The translations under genes and the position numbers were made by a program. Shown here in pieces: positions 16,967 to 25,621 of a stretch of 64,000 nucleotides of DNA; positions within the stretch are counted from its first letter, which is position 1, and each line of letters opens with the position of its first letter. The stretch is from assembly GCA_965219665.1 (NCBI GenBank), contig CBDCOD010000018.1, forward strand, positions 1 through 64,000. The letters run 5' to 3'. This stretch comes from CBDCOD01 sp965219665. Lineage in GTDB: Bacteria > Pseudomonadota > Gammaproteobacteria > CAKMZV01. The notes under the pieces are model-generated. The model did no database searches. It saw only the letters and a list, made by a program, of their open reading frames with translations, and was not told the origin of the DNA.

Positions 16967-17344
16967 TTACCCTCTGTGTTGTAAAACCTCTTTGCTGTAA
17001 ATGTACATTCCCACAAAACCCATAAGCCCTAAAAGAGCGCTCACTACCTCATGAACCCCCATATATTGGCTGAACGTCACTAATCCAACAAATAGTGCAA
17101 GCGGCAGCCCGTACAAATAGGCACAGCTTTTCAAAAATAATCCTTCATTAAGACGTATGATACAATGCCCTCCCTCTAATTTGTGTACATAAGACTGCGC
17201 TATAAAAAAACACCTTTTTGGAGCCATACTCCCTAAGAGTGCAAAACCACAACGCCCATTACATGTACTACACTGCATTTTAGGTGGCTCTACTATCACG
17301 CCATCATCACACTGCTCAATAATCTTTAATCTCTGTTCTAGCAT
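16967..17344 (-). CDS. rseC: RseC/MucC family membrane protein
   Basis: A 125-residue inner-membrane protein of the RseC/MucC family. The cysteine cluster CSTCNGRCG at about residues 25-33 is the family's N-terminal signature, followed by two transmembrane helices (about residues 72-91 and 96-115). E. coli RseC modulates the sigma-E pathway and is part of the Rsx SoxR-reducing system. The start at 17344 follows TAGGAA; the ATG at 17380 would overlap the divergent protease gene. It is coupled to the MucD-like protease gene downstream, but no rpoE, rseA or rseB gene is in this window. Confidence 0.85.
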   Translation of the reverse strand: MLEQRLKIIEQCDDGVIVEPPKMQCSTCNGRCGFALLGSMAPKRCFFIAQSYVHKLEGGHCIIRLNEGLFLKSCAYLYGLPLALFVGLVTFSQYMGVHEVVSALLGLMGFVGMYIYSKEVLQHRG

Positions 17345-17374
17345 ATTTCCTACTCCCAGCCTTATAATCCCCAC

Positions 17375-19171
17375 ATGCATAACCTATTCTGGAGGCAGAG
17401 CGCTCCTTTTTTATTACTGGCTTCCCTTCTAAGCTCGCCTATTTTCGCAACAGAGCCACTTCCCCAAATCTACACACCGCATATTTCACCACTGCCTGGT
17501 GAGGTACGCCTTGATTGGTTGTACGAAGACAATACGAATTATCATATATTCTGGTCTGCCTGCCCAGAAAAAAGACCCGACCAATGCAGAACAGGCTCCC
17601 TTGCGCCATTGCAAAGTCCCGCTTTCATGGGACCTTTCTACAAGAATGAATTTGTCACTACTGAAATAACAGCTCAGCGTGGCAAACAAAAAAAAAGCGC
17701 TGTGCTCAAGACTGTTATTGTACAAGATGGGCTCACTCTCGAACAAGCAAGCCCTAGTACTAATAGCAATCATATCTCAAAGCAAGTATGGCATTCTTTT
17801 GAACCTATCATACTCACCTTTAACCAAAGTATTATTCGCCTAAGTACTGGTAGTATAGTCATCCAGCCACAAGATAAAAATCTACATGTTGCTCAAGGTA
17901 TAGGGCAAACCGCTTTCACCATTAAAGCCTCCAGTTCACTATTACGCATCAACAATAACACCTTAACGATTCACCCCGCACTTTTTTACCGCACTGGTAT
18001 CCATAAAATTGGTAAAAATCTGTTATTTGATACACCCTATGAAATTAGGCTGGATAGGGCAATTATGGGCGCTAGTGACCAAGCACAAATGCATGGCTAC
18101 GTCTTGCACCGCTTTCGCACTGCAGGGTTGCAATTATTTACAACGCAGACCGCTGTTCCCTTGAGCAGCTCCATCCCTATAGCATTAGATGCTAATGAAA
18201 TCACTCATTGGGACAAATCCTTGGCAGTCCATCAAGTCAGTCAGATGCACGATGCTGGATTTACTGGCAAAGATACCGTAATTGCTCTATTAGATGACGG
18301 TATTTTAAACAATCATCCCAGCAGCCAGCGTAGAATATGGCGCCTCAAAGACTTACCCAACCAGTACCTTCAACCACTGGGGACAAACACTACCAGTAAT
18401 CACGCCAGTACCATGGCAGCTTTTATATTGCACTACGCGCCGAACGCCGCACTCATTGATTTGCATGTTTTTGCAGGACCTGCTCATACCATGCCCATTC
18501 TGAGAACCCGATTGACTCAATACAATTTAGCCACACTGAGCTATGCGCATTTATCCCGAAAATTAGGGGCTGACATTTTGAATGTGTCGCTTATTAGCTC
18601 TGAAGTCCAGCACTATTTGGCAGATTGGTATGATGCCATTAGTGACGGACTCATTATCAGTAAGTCTTTAGGCAATCAAAAGCACTACCCTAACGCATGG
18701 GATACAGCCACTTGCTTAGACCCTACCAACCTACTACCCTACATGGTGGACTTAAAAACAGAGACTGGCGCTATTGTCACTATGCAAGCAGCCTATTTTG
18801 ATGACAAACAGTACCGAACTGAGCGAGCCTTAGCAGATGATGCCCAATACTACACGCTAACCGCTTTAGAAACAGGTAAAGGTGCCACATCACAGGCAGC
18901 AGCAACCTTTAGTGGTGCTATGGCAACTTTAATAGAAGCAAAACGTTTTTATAACCGAACCTACACCCCGCGCCAACTGGTTGAAATCCTATTTGAAACA
19001 GCAATCGATATTGGAGAACCCGGTGTTGATCCATACTTTGGGCATGGTCTAATAAACCTACCCGCTGCCCTCAAGCGGATTAGCGATGGGCATGGACCTA
19101 CTTGGCGGTTATATAGCGACTTACCACCAAGAGCTAAAAATCCTGCATTCCGTTGCATGCCATCTTTTTAA
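17375..19171 (+). CDS. Secreted subtilisin-like (S8) serine protease with atypical active-site motifs
   Basis: A 598-residue exported protein. A signal peptide (hydrophobic LLLASLLSSPIFA) ends near residue 25. The region up to about residue 250 is beta-rich, with a bacterial Ig-like stretch (EPIILTFNQSI). The S8 domain follows: Asp307 in IALLDDGI, His343 in NHASTMAAF, the oxyanion Asn434 in SLGNQ and Ser506 in GATSQAAAT. These align with DTG, HGTHVAG, and GTSMAAP, but each motif is altered, so substrate range or activity may differ. No autotransporter barrel follows, so it is periplasmic or released by another route. It is divergent from rseC, with starts only 30 bases apart. Confidence 0.8.
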   Translation: MHNLFWRQSAPFLLLASLLSSPIFATEPLPQIYTPHISPLPGEVRLDWLYEDNTNYHIFWSACPEKRPDQCRTGSLAPLQSPAFMGPFYKNEFVTTEITAQRGKQKKSAVLKTVIVQDGLTLEQASPSTNSNHISKQVWHSFEPIILTFNQSIIRLSTGSIVIQPQDKNLHVAQGIGQTAFTIKASSSLLRINNNTLTIHPALFYRTGIHKIGKNLLFDTPYEIRLDRAIMGASDQAQMHGYVLHRFRTAGLQLFTTQTAVPLSSSIPIALDANEITHWDKSLAVHQVSQMHDAGFTGKDTVIALLDDGILNNHPSSQRRIWRLKDLPNQYLQPLGTNTTSNHASTMAAFILHYAPNAALIDLHVFAGPAHTMPILRTRLTQYNLATLSYAHLSRKLGADILNVSLISSEVQHYLADWYDAISDGLIISKSLGNQKHYPNAWDTATCLDPTNLLPYMVDLKTETGAIVTMQAAYFDDKQYRTERALADDAQYYTLTALETGKGATSQAAATFSGAMATLIEAKRFYNRTYTPRQLVEILFETAIDIGEPGVDPYFGHGLINLPAALKRISDGHGPTWRLYSDLPPRAKNPAFRCMPSF

Positions 19172-19237
19172 TGACTTTAGCATACAATTAAGCCCAATGT
19201 TACGACCACATTTTGAGAGAAATAACAAGAGCACTCC

Positions 19238-20041
19238 ATGTTAATAGAATTTGAATCCGTTTCACTGCGCTTTAATCAAACCACCGTTTTTGAAAATCTA
19301 GATTTGCGGATTGAGAACAATGGCATTCATGCTATTATGGGACCTAGTGGAATTGGAAAAAGCACGTTGTTACGACTGCTAACTGCCCAAATACGCCCTG
19401 ATAGCGGCACAGTACGCTTACTGGGAGAGGATGTCTATCGCATGAGCCGCCGCCGCCTACTCGCTTTACGCAAAAAAATGGGGGTTTTGTTCCAATATGG
19501 TGGACTCTTGAGCGACCTAACCGTCTTTGATAATGTGGCGCTGCCATTGCAAGAGCACACCAATTTAGATCATGGCCTTATTCATTGTATTACTTTAATG
19601 AAACTAGAAATGGTCGGATTGCGTGGTGTCAAAGATGCATTGCCTCAACATCTCTCCGGAGGCATGCTCAGACGAGTATCGCTCGCGCGCGCTTTAGTTA
19701 TGGATCCTTCCATCATTCTGTACGATGAGCCTTTTGTTGGACAAGACCCCATCAGCATGGGTATACTCATGCAAGTTATCAAAACTATTGGTAACAACAT
19801 GCCTACCTGCTCCCTGTTAGTATCTCATGATGTTGCCGAAACGCTCGCTATCTGTGACCACGTTTATTTATTATCAGACAAACGTGTTATAGCAAGTGGT
19901 TCACCAGAGCAGATGCTACAACATACTAGCCCGTCCGTACAGCAATTTCTCAAAGGTAAAGCAGATGGTCCTGTTCCGTTTCATAAGCCAACCAATATGG
20001 CATACCAAGATGAATTACTAAGCACTTATAACGCACCATGA
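19238..20041 (+). CDS. mlaF: Phospholipid transport ABC ATPase MlaF
   Basis: MlaF, 267 residues, the ATPase of the Mla inner-membrane complex that moves phospholipids between the membranes and keeps outer-membrane asymmetry. Walker A GPSGIGKST is at about residue 34, signature LSGGMLRRVSLARAL at about 140, Walker B IILYDEP with the Mla-typical FVGQDPISMG, and the switch histidine in LLVSHDVAE. The last four bases overlap mlaE (ATGA). It heads a mlaF-E-D-C-B operon in canonical order. Confidence 0.96.
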   Translation: MLIEFESVSLRFNQTTVFENLDLRIENNGIHAIMGPSGIGKSTLLRLLTAQIRPDSGTVRLLGEDVYRMSRRRLLALRKKMGVLFQYGGLLSDLTVFDNVALPLQEHTNLDHGLIHCITLMKLEMVGLRGVKDALPQHLSGGMLRRVSLARALVMDPSIILYDEPFVGQDPISMGILMQVIKTIGNNMPTCSLLVSHDVAETLAICDHVYLLSDKRVIASGSPEQMLQHTSPSVQQFLKGKADGPVPFHKPTNMAYQDELLSTYNAP

Positions 20042-20811
20042 GACAATACTTAGAGCGATTGGGAGCAGAAACCCTACAGTTTATTCAATGGCTGGGAGCA
20101 CTACACCTGTTTATTTACTCTATACTCACTGCCCCTTATAAATTACGCAACGCCTACCACTTATTGATGCAGCAACTCTATTTTATTGGAGTGCTCTCAC
20201 TACCAATCATTATTATTGCAGGTCTATTTGTCGGCATGGTAATTGGTCTGCAAGGCTATTACACCTTAGTAGATTTTGGCGCTGAAGATTCCTTAGGAGT
20301 GCTTGTAGCGCTTTCTTTAATGCGCGAATTAGGACCCGTGATGACAGCAATACTTTTTGCAGGACGTGCAGGGTCTGCATTAGCAACTGAAATAGGATTG
20401 ATGAAAACAACACAGCAATTAGATGCCTTAGAAGTAATGGCAGTAGACCCTATGCGGCGCATTTTTCGCCCTCGCCTTGCAGCAACTCTCATTATTGTCC
20501 CTGCACTCAATATGATTTTTATTGCATCAGGTCTTATAGGTGCATGGTTCATAAGTGCTAAAATACTCGGGGTAGATAGCAACAGCTTCTTCTCACAGAT
20601 GCAAACTACTGTAAGTTGGCAAGCTGATGTTATCAATGGTGTGATTAAATCATTTGTATTTGGTCTAACTGTGGGTGTGTTAGCACTTTTTTTTGGATAC
20701 ACAAGCAAACCAACCGCGGCAGGAACTAGTTTAGCAACTACTAAAACAGTTGTTTACGGTTCACTCGTCACTTTAGGTTTAGATTTTATTTTAACTGCAA
20801 TAATGTTTTAA
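20038..20811 (+). CDS. mlaE: Phospholipid transport permease MlaE
   Basis: MlaE, 257 residues, the permease of the Mla complex. Five to six hydrophobic helices are visible, with family motifs GLFVGMVIGLQGYYTL, LMRELGPVMTAILFAGRAGSA and ATEIGLMKTTQQLDALEVMAVDP in separate blocks. Start overlaps mlaF and the mlaD gene begins two bases after its stop, so the three are translationally coupled. Nothing unusual was seen. Confidence 0.96.
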   Translation: MRQYLERLGAETLQFIQWLGALHLFIYSILTAPYKLRNAYHLLMQQLYFIGVLSLPIIIIAGLFVGMVIGLQGYYTLVDFGAEDSLGVLVALSLMRELGPVMTAILFAGRAGSALATEIGLMKTTQQLDALEVMAVDPMRRIFRPRLAATLIIVPALNMIFIASGLIGAWFISAKILGVDSNSFFSQMQTTVSWQADVINGVIKSFVFGLTVGVLALFFGYTSKPTAAGTSLATTKTVVYGSLVTLGLDFILTAIMF

Positions 20812-20813
20812 CT

Positions 20814-21257
20814 ATGTTTAATAAACGCACTGAATTCTGGATTGGTCTCTTTGTTCTTTTGAGTTTTTCCGCTATCCTGTTTGTTGCACTAAAGGCAAGC
20901 AATCTGAATTTACAGGCCTCCAAAGGATACAGCGTGTACGCCTACTTCAATGAAATTGGTGGCTTGCGCAAGGGCGCTCCTATCACTTTATCAGGTGTGC
21001 GCATTGGGCAAATTGGTACTATTGGTATTGATAAAAAAACCTACCAAGCACGTGTTGAATTAATCATATCAGAACACTATAAAAACCTCCCCTTAGATAG
21101 CTCTGCCAGCATACTGACTTCTGGCATATTAGGTGAAAAATACATCGGCATAACTCCAGGCGCAGAGCTCGATTTTTTACAGAACGACAGTGTTATTGAC
21201 ATCACTCAATCTGCTGTTGTTTTAGAAAATTTAATTAGTAAGTTCCTCAATAAATAA
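20814..21257 (+). CDS. mlaD: MCE-domain phospholipid-binding protein MlaD
   Basis: MlaD, 147 residues, a membrane-anchored periplasmic MCE protein that forms a hexameric ring on the MlaFEB complex. An N-terminal transmembrane helix (about residues 7-27) precedes one MCE domain with YFNEIGGLRKGAPITLSGVRIG. The length is at the short end of the family (E. coli 183), because the C-terminal helix is brief. It receives or donates lipid to MlaC, whose gene is next. Confidence 0.95.
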   Translation: MFNKRTEFWIGLFVLLSFSAILFVALKASNLNLQASKGYSVYAYFNEIGGLRKGAPITLSGVRIGQIGTIGIDKKTYQARVELIISEHYKNLPLDSSASILTSGILGEKYIGITPGAELDFLQNDSVIDITQSAVVLENLISKFLNK

Positions 21258-21278
21258 TTCATCCTATAATACACCCTT

Positions 21279-21944
21279 ATGATACTTCTTAAATTATTCA
21301 GCATTAGTTTTCTTGCCCTAACCGCCCTGAGTAGCAACGCTGGTGTGCTACGCGATTTGATTGATAAGGAAACATACTCCGTGTACACTGAATTAGAGCC
21401 TATGCGAACATTCTATACTGATAATCCAGTTGAATTATCACAGCTGGTCTATTCAAAATTAGGGCATTATTTCAATTGGAATCGCATGAGCCGCTTCGTT
21501 TTAGCACGCCACTGGCATCAGATAAATGACGTTCAGAGGCAGCACTTCACTAATTCTTTTCGCACACTACTGCTCAATGCTTATGCAAAAGTACTCCTTT
21601 CCTACTCTTATGAGCAAATTGAGTTTTTAAACGAGCGTCCAGGGCGAAGAGCAAACACTTATACCTTAAAGTCCATAACACACACAGGTACGCGAGATAT
21701 TGAGTTAGAGTACTACATTTATACGCCTAATAACAAACCAGAAATTATAGATGTTCGCTTAGAAGGCTTAAGCCTGCTCATCAACTATCGTAAATCTTTT
21801 GCTGACCTCATTTCTCAAGAAGGCTTTAGTGCCCTTCTGCTCTCCATTGATGAGAAAAATACGCATCAAGCACTCAGCAAAGCGCAAAAAGCCTCCTCTA
21901 ATAGCACCAGTACCAACACAACTAACTCAAATATTACAAAATAA
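21279..21944 (+). CDS. mlaC: Periplasmic phospholipid shuttle MlaC
   Basis: MlaC (Tol-Tol-Ttg2 family), 221 residues, with a signal peptide (residues 1 to about 21, ending SSNAG). It carries phospholipid across the periplasm between the MlaD ring and the outer-membrane MlaA complex. Family features are YFNWNRMSRFVLARHW near residue 65 and the central FRTLLLNAYAKVLLSY. The C-terminus is a low-complexity Ser/Thr/Asn tail (about residues 204-221) not needed for the fold. mlaB starts seven bases downstream. No mlaA gene is in the window. Confidence 0.93.
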   Translation: MILLKLFSISFLALTALSSNAGVLRDLIDKETYSVYTELEPMRTFYTDNPVELSQLVYSKLGHYFNWNRMSRFVLARHWHQINDVQRQHFTNSFRTLLLNAYAKVLLSYSYEQIEFLNERPGRRANTYTLKSITHTGTRDIELEYYIYTPNNKPEIIDVRLEGLSLLINYRKSFADLISQEGFSALLLSIDEKNTHQALSKAQKASSNSTSTNTTNSNITK

Positions 21945-21951
21945 ACGGTAT

Positions 21952-22236
21952 ATGCTTCAGCTTTTAACCCAAAAATCCAACTGGGCACTCTCAGGTGAGC
22001 CCAGTGCTGATGCCATTGCGCAAATAGCACTGCCCGATGTGACGGAAAATCAAGCCTATACCTTAGATGTATCACAAATTTCCTATCCTTCCTCAGCATT
22101 ATTGGCATGGCTGCTACATTTGAAACAATTTGTTCGCAGTAAGCACGCTACCCTACGCATCACAAAATCAACAGACGCTTTACACAGGCTCACCAGCTTG
22201 TACGCCTTGCAAGACTTGTTGGATAACGCGGACTAA
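21952..22236 (+). CDS. mlaB: STAS-domain protein MlaB
   Basis: A 94-residue STAS-domain protein, the cytoplasmic regulator that binds MlaF and is needed for ATPase activity. The core stretch YTLDVSQISYPSSALLAWLLHL matches the MlaB pattern in which a conserved Ser follows the Asp strand (split here as DVSQIS and PSSALLAWLL). The ATG at 21952 is chosen because the longer frame from 21799 would run through mlaC. It completes the five-gene mla operon. Confidence 0.88.
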   Translation: MLQLLTQKSNWALSGEPSADAIAQIALPDVTENQAYTLDVSQISYPSSALLAWLLHLKQFVRSKHATLRITKSTDALHRLTSLYALQDLLDNAD

Positions 22237-22248
22237 CGCGCTTAAACC

Positions 22249-22986
22249 ATGACCAATAACATAGCGGTGCGCTTTGATAATGTGCACAAACAATATGGCA
22301 AAACAAAGGCGCTCAACGGCATAAATTTTGACTTAATACAAGGTGAATTTTTTGGATTGTTAGGTCCCAATGGTGCTGGAAAATCAACACTGATAAACGT
22401 TATGTCTGGGCTGAGCACTGCCTCTTCTGGTAGTATCCAAGTGTTCGGAAAGGATGTCATACGCCACTTTCGTGATACACGAAAATCTATAGGTTTGGTT
22501 CCACAGGAGTTAATCAGTGATGGTTTTTTTGATGTTCGCTCCATGCTGAATATCCAAGCAGGGTATTTTGGGCTGTCTGCCAACAGCAATTGGATAGATG
22601 AACTATTAGAAACATTAAGTCTTACTGATAAATCCAACGCACTTATCAGTGCTCTTTCTGGTGGTATGAAAAGGCGTGTGCTGATTGCTATGGCGCTTGT
22701 ACACAAACCTAAAATCATCGTATTAGATGAACCTACTGCAGGGGTAGATGTTGATTTAAGAAAAACGCTCTGGCAGTTCATCCGCAAGCTCCACGCTATG
22801 GGCACTACCATTATTCTTACCACACATTATTTAGAAGAAGCAGAGGCATTGTGCGATCGCATTGCAATCATCAATCATGGTCAATTGATAGCCCTTCAAA
22901 ATAAACACGACTTATTGGCTGGGAATCGTTTAGAAAAAGTCTATCTTGACATCTTAAAAAAAGAGCACAATCCGCTCCATAACTAG
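22249..22986 (+). CDS. ABC-2 type exporter ATPase, YadG-like
   Basis: A 245-residue ABC ATPase with Walker A GPNGAGKST near residue 41, signature LSGGMKRRVLIAMAL near 140, Walker B IIVLDEPTAGVD and H-loop LTTHYLEEAE. It pairs with the membrane protein 37 bases downstream as an ABC-2 exporter of the YadGH/NodIJ type. The substrate is unknown in E. coli too. It lies 12 bases after mlaB, so it is likely part of the mla transcript, an arrangement also reported in other proteobacteria. Confidence 0.88.
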   Translation: MTNNIAVRFDNVHKQYGKTKALNGINFDLIQGEFFGLLGPNGAGKSTLINVMSGLSTASSGSIQVFGKDVIRHFRDTRKSIGLVPQELISDGFFDVRSMLNIQAGYFGLSANSNWIDELLETLSLTDKSNALISALSGGMKRRVLIAMALVHKPKIIVLDEPTAGVDVDLRKTLWQFIRKLHAMGTTIILTTHYLEEAEALCDRIAIINHGQLIALQNKHDLLAGNRLEKVYLDILKKEHNPLHN

Positions 22987-23023
22987 CATACTATTTGTTT
23001 TACGCATTAAAGGGTCTTAGCCT

Positions 23024-23791
23024 ATGAATATTCATGGAACATGCACTCTCTTCTACAAAGAAGTGCGTCGCTTTTTAGCAGTATCACTACAAACAGTATT
23101 TGCACCTGTTATCACTGCAGTGTTGTATTTAGTTGTTTTCTACCCATTTGGTGAACATTTAGCAGAATTTAGTGCCGCTCCTAATCTTGAATACGGCGTT
23201 TTTTTGATACCGGGATTGATTATGATGTCAGTGCTACAAAACGCCTTTGCGAACTCATCTTCCAGCATGATACAGTCTAAATTTTTTGGTAACATTACTT
23301 TCTTGTTAGTCTCGCCACTATCTGCCACCGAAATAACGACCGCCTTTGTAGCAGCAGCTGTGATTCGCGGTCTAGCAGTAGGTGCTGCTGTACTTGTGTG
23401 TGGCTGGTTTTTCTATGATTTCAGCTTGGCACACCCATGGTTAATGCTTGTGTTCACCATACTATGCTCGGCTTTATTAGGTGCGATGGGACTTATTGCA
23501 GGTATATGGGCAGAAAAATTTGATCACCTTGCTGGTTTCCAAAATTTCGTCCTTACCCCATTAACTTTTTTGAGTGGTGTTTTCTACTCTGTGCATAAAC
23601 TACCCGTATTTTGGCAAAACATCTCCACCTATAACCCCTTTCTCTATATGATAGATGGTCTGCGTTATACAGTCATTGGCAGTTCTGATTTTGCCTTCTC
23701 ATTCTCCATGCTCATTGTCTGTATTTCCTTAGCCATCACGCTCTTGTTATGCATTTTAATGCTTCGTAGTGGCTATAAATTACGTCCATAA
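23024..23791 (+). CDS. ABC-2 type exporter permease, YadH-like
   Basis: A 255-residue ABC-2 membrane protein with six hydrophobic helices. The region GVFLIPGLIMMSVLQNAF and the later LTPLTFLSGVFYSV with PFLYMIDGLRY are typical of YadH/NodJ permeases. It forms the exporter with the preceding ATPase. AAGGG lies about 12 bases upstream of the ATG. After its stop at 23791 no gene is found until rpsT at 24071. Confidence 0.9.
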   Translation: MNIHGTCTLFYKEVRRFLAVSLQTVFAPVITAVLYLVVFYPFGEHLAEFSAAPNLEYGVFLIPGLIMMSVLQNAFANSSSSMIQSKFFGNITFLLVSPLSATEITTAFVAAAVIRGLAVGAAVLVCGWFFYDFSLAHPWLMLVFTILCSALLGAMGLIAGIWAEKFDHLAGFQNFVLTPLTFLSGVFYSVHKLPVFWQNISTYNPFLYMIDGLRYTVIGSSDFAFSFSMLIVCISLAITLLLCILMLRSGYKLRP

Positions 23792-23860
23792 TCATCTTTG
23801 AAAACATTATGATGTGCGAATATATTCTGCAATGTGCGCTTTGCGTGCGCAACAATGACT

Positions 23861-23882
23861 AAAAAAAAGCGCATGCTATGCG
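23861..23882 (-). terminator. Orphan minus-strand intrinsic terminator
   Basis: Read on the minus strand, a 5-bp stem (CGCAT/ATGCG, AGC loop) is followed by C and eight T residues, the form of a Rho-independent terminator. No minus-strand gene lies between here and the divergent rpsT promoter zone, so it either ends an unannotated small RNA or is coincidental. The stem is short, which limits confidence. Confidence 0.4.
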
Positions 23883-24070
23883 TGGTCACAGTATATACAT
23901 TTGCTAAAAAGTGTTAGATGGCCACTTCAATCCCATGTAAATCCTCAAAGCATAGAGGCATTAGGGATTTTAAGCATAAAATAACATTAGGAATCCCCTA
24001 TCATTGAAAAAACATTTATAATGAACCTACCCGTAATTATTTTCACTTAAGCTAATTTACATACAATTCT

Positions 24071-24334
24071 ATGGCAAATATTAAATCATCTATTAAACGA
24101 GCAAGACAGAATACCGTTCTGCGTCAGCATAATACTACGATTCGCTCTCGTGTCCGCACTTTCTTAAAGAAAACAGATGCCTTAATCAAGGAAGGCAATA
24201 AAGAACAAGCTGCAGAAGCCTTTAAGCAAGCACAGACTGAAATGGACAAGGCTAGTCAGAAGGGCATTTTCAAAAAGAATAAAGGCGCAAGAGATATTTC
24301 CCGCCTACACAAACGCCTTAAAGGTATCGCTTAG
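24071..24334 (+). CDS. rpsT: 30S ribosomal protein S20
   Basis: S20, 87 residues, a primary 16S rRNA-binding protein. The start MANIKSSIKRARQ and the alanine/lysine-rich helical remainder with NKGARDISRLHKRLK are diagnostic, and the length equals E. coli S20. A TATAAT at 24017-24022 is a likely -10 box, with no good -35 match. The start is ATG rather than the rare UUG used for autogenous control in E. coli. It is usually a single-gene unit; zur follows 40 bases later. Confidence 0.97.
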   Translation: MANIKSSIKRARQNTVLRQHNTTIRSRVRTFLKKTDALIKEGNKEQAAEAFKQAQTEMDKASQKGIFKKNKGARDISRLHKRLKGIA

Positions 24335-24374
24335 CCAGTAAGCTCCTCTACACGCCCCTCTATCGTAACCACCC

Positions 24375-24818
24375 ATGAGACTGAGAAGTCGAGCCGATAT
24401 TGACAGAATTCTTGCAAATGCACGTGATGTATGCGCACATAAAAAGAAAAGGTTAACGCCTTTGCGCGAATTGGTCTTGCGTATTATTTCAGCAGAAGAG
24501 CGTCCATACGGTGCCTATGAGGTACTTAAAACCTTACCAGATGATGTGGTTTCTAAAGAGCCCCCTACAGTATATCGCACACTGGAATTTTGGATGAACA
24601 TTGGCCTGGTTAAGCGCGTCAATTCTACCAATAGCTTTCTTGCATTGGATTCGGAACATCCTTTGGGAAGTACTATCTTCGTTTGCACTAAATGTAAATG
24701 GGCCTCTGTATTCAAATCCGAATCCACACGCATCGTCACTGAAGAGTTGCGTGTCAAAGGACACATGCCCGAATTATTCACAAATGAAGTGCACGGCCTG
24801 TGCCGCAGTTGTAAATAA
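24375..24818 (+). CDS. zur: Fur-family metal regulator, probably Zur
   Basis: A 147-residue Fur-family repressor. The winged-helix part has LTPLRELVLRII and PPTVYRTLEFWMNIGLV, and the dimerisation part holds the structural zinc cysteine pairs CTKC (about residues 100-103) and CRSC at the C-terminus. The pattern STNSFLALDSEHP and the final HGLCRSC resemble Zur more than Fur: Zur has VESTNSY and AHGLC. The likely role is repression of zinc uptake genes. A zinc-regulated DksA variant lacking zinc ligands in the same window would suit a Zur regulon, but no Zur box was identified. Confidence 0.82.
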   Translation: MRLRSRADIDRILANARDVCAHKKKRLTPLRELVLRIISAEERPYGAYEVLKTLPDDVVSKEPPTVYRTLEFWMNIGLVKRVNSTNSFLALDSEHPLGSTIFVCTKCKWASVFKSESTRIVTEELRVKGHMPELFTNEVHGLCRSCK

Positions 24819-24844
24819 TCCCTTAAAAAAACTGCACGCGCGCG

Positions 24845-25147
24845 CTATTTGCTTCCACTTGAGCAGACAGAAGAAGGCGGCGCTTTTTGTTGCCTTTCAT
24901 GCCACTCATCAGGCGTAAAAGTATGTATTTGCAGTGCATGAATGCGCTGCATAATATCGTCCAAACAAGCATATACATGGCGGTGACGCTCAATCAGTGC
25001 CATCTGCTCAAAAACCGTGCTGACTATGACTACCTTAAAATGAGATTCAGCAGTTCCACGCGCATGCTTACTGCTATCATTACTCACTTGAAGATAAACA
25101 GGACATATAGGCTGTAAACAAATTTCAATCTCCGCTTGTATACTCAT
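24845..25147 (-). CDS. bolA: BolA-family protein
   Basis: A 100-residue BolA-like protein. Family landmarks are ESHFKVVIVSTVFE, the RHRHVYACL stretch with the conserved histidine, and IHALQIHTFTPDEW. BolA proteins bind monothiol glutaredoxins and Fe-S clusters and influence morphology and stress responses. The C-terminal tail (about residues 88-100, Ser/Cys-rich) is not conserved. It is the last gene of the long minus-strand run and converges with zur, with 26 bases between the two stops. Confidence 0.9.
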   Translation of the reverse strand: MSIQAEIEICLQPICPVYLQVSNDSSKHARGTAESHFKVVIVSTVFEQMALIERHRHVYACLDDIMQRIHALQIHTFTPDEWHERQQKAPPSSVCSSGSK

Positions 25148-25153
25148 AGATAA

Positions 25154-25609
25154 CTACTGCATTTTGTCTTGTGTTATGTTTTCTACAATACTTTTCAGCA
25201 ACTGTAGCACCTCTGTATCCTGATCATTCCTATAAGAAAGATATACAACATCAGGCTCTGCATTCAATGTATAAACGGCGATACCATAAGGGCAACCTGC
25301 AATGATATGAGGGTCTTTTTTTACCATACGATGCGAAACATCTACTTTGCAAAATAAATGGACTTGCGCATGCTTATATATTGTTGATTTCTTCCCTAAA
25401 TCTTTCGCCGTACGACCCAAAAAATCGGAAACATGAGACGTATAACTAATGACAATGCCCTCATCTGCTATCAAATCTTTCAATTCGTCATTAATATCCT
25501 GCCAGACATCTTCTACACGGTAAATGGAAATCCAATTAGGCGCGGCTAATGATTGATTCGCCCAACTCATCACCAACACTAATAGCAACCCTTTTAATAA
25601 GCTCTTCAT
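25154..25609 (-). CDS. Exported DUF302-like protein
   Basis: A 151-residue protein with a signal peptide (hydrophobic core LLKGLLLVLVMSW, cleavage near ANQSLAA, residue 22). The mature part resembles DUF302: VHLFCKVDVSHRMVKKDPHIIAGCPYGIAVY contains the typical Cys, Met and the CPY turn (in separate blocks). DUF302 proteins are periplasmic or membrane proteins of unknown function. It sits between lysC (12 bases) and bolA (6 bases) on the same strand. I would not assign a role. Confidence 0.7.
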   Translation of the reverse strand: MKSLLKGLLLVLVMSWANQSLAAPNWISIYRVEDVWQDINDELKDLIADEGIVISYTSHVSDFLGRTAKDLGKKSTIYKHAQVHLFCKVDVSHRMVKKDPHIIAGCPYGIAVYTLNAEPDVVYLSYRNDQDTEVLQLLKSIVENITQDKMQ

Positions 25610-25621
25610 CTTAATTCCCTG

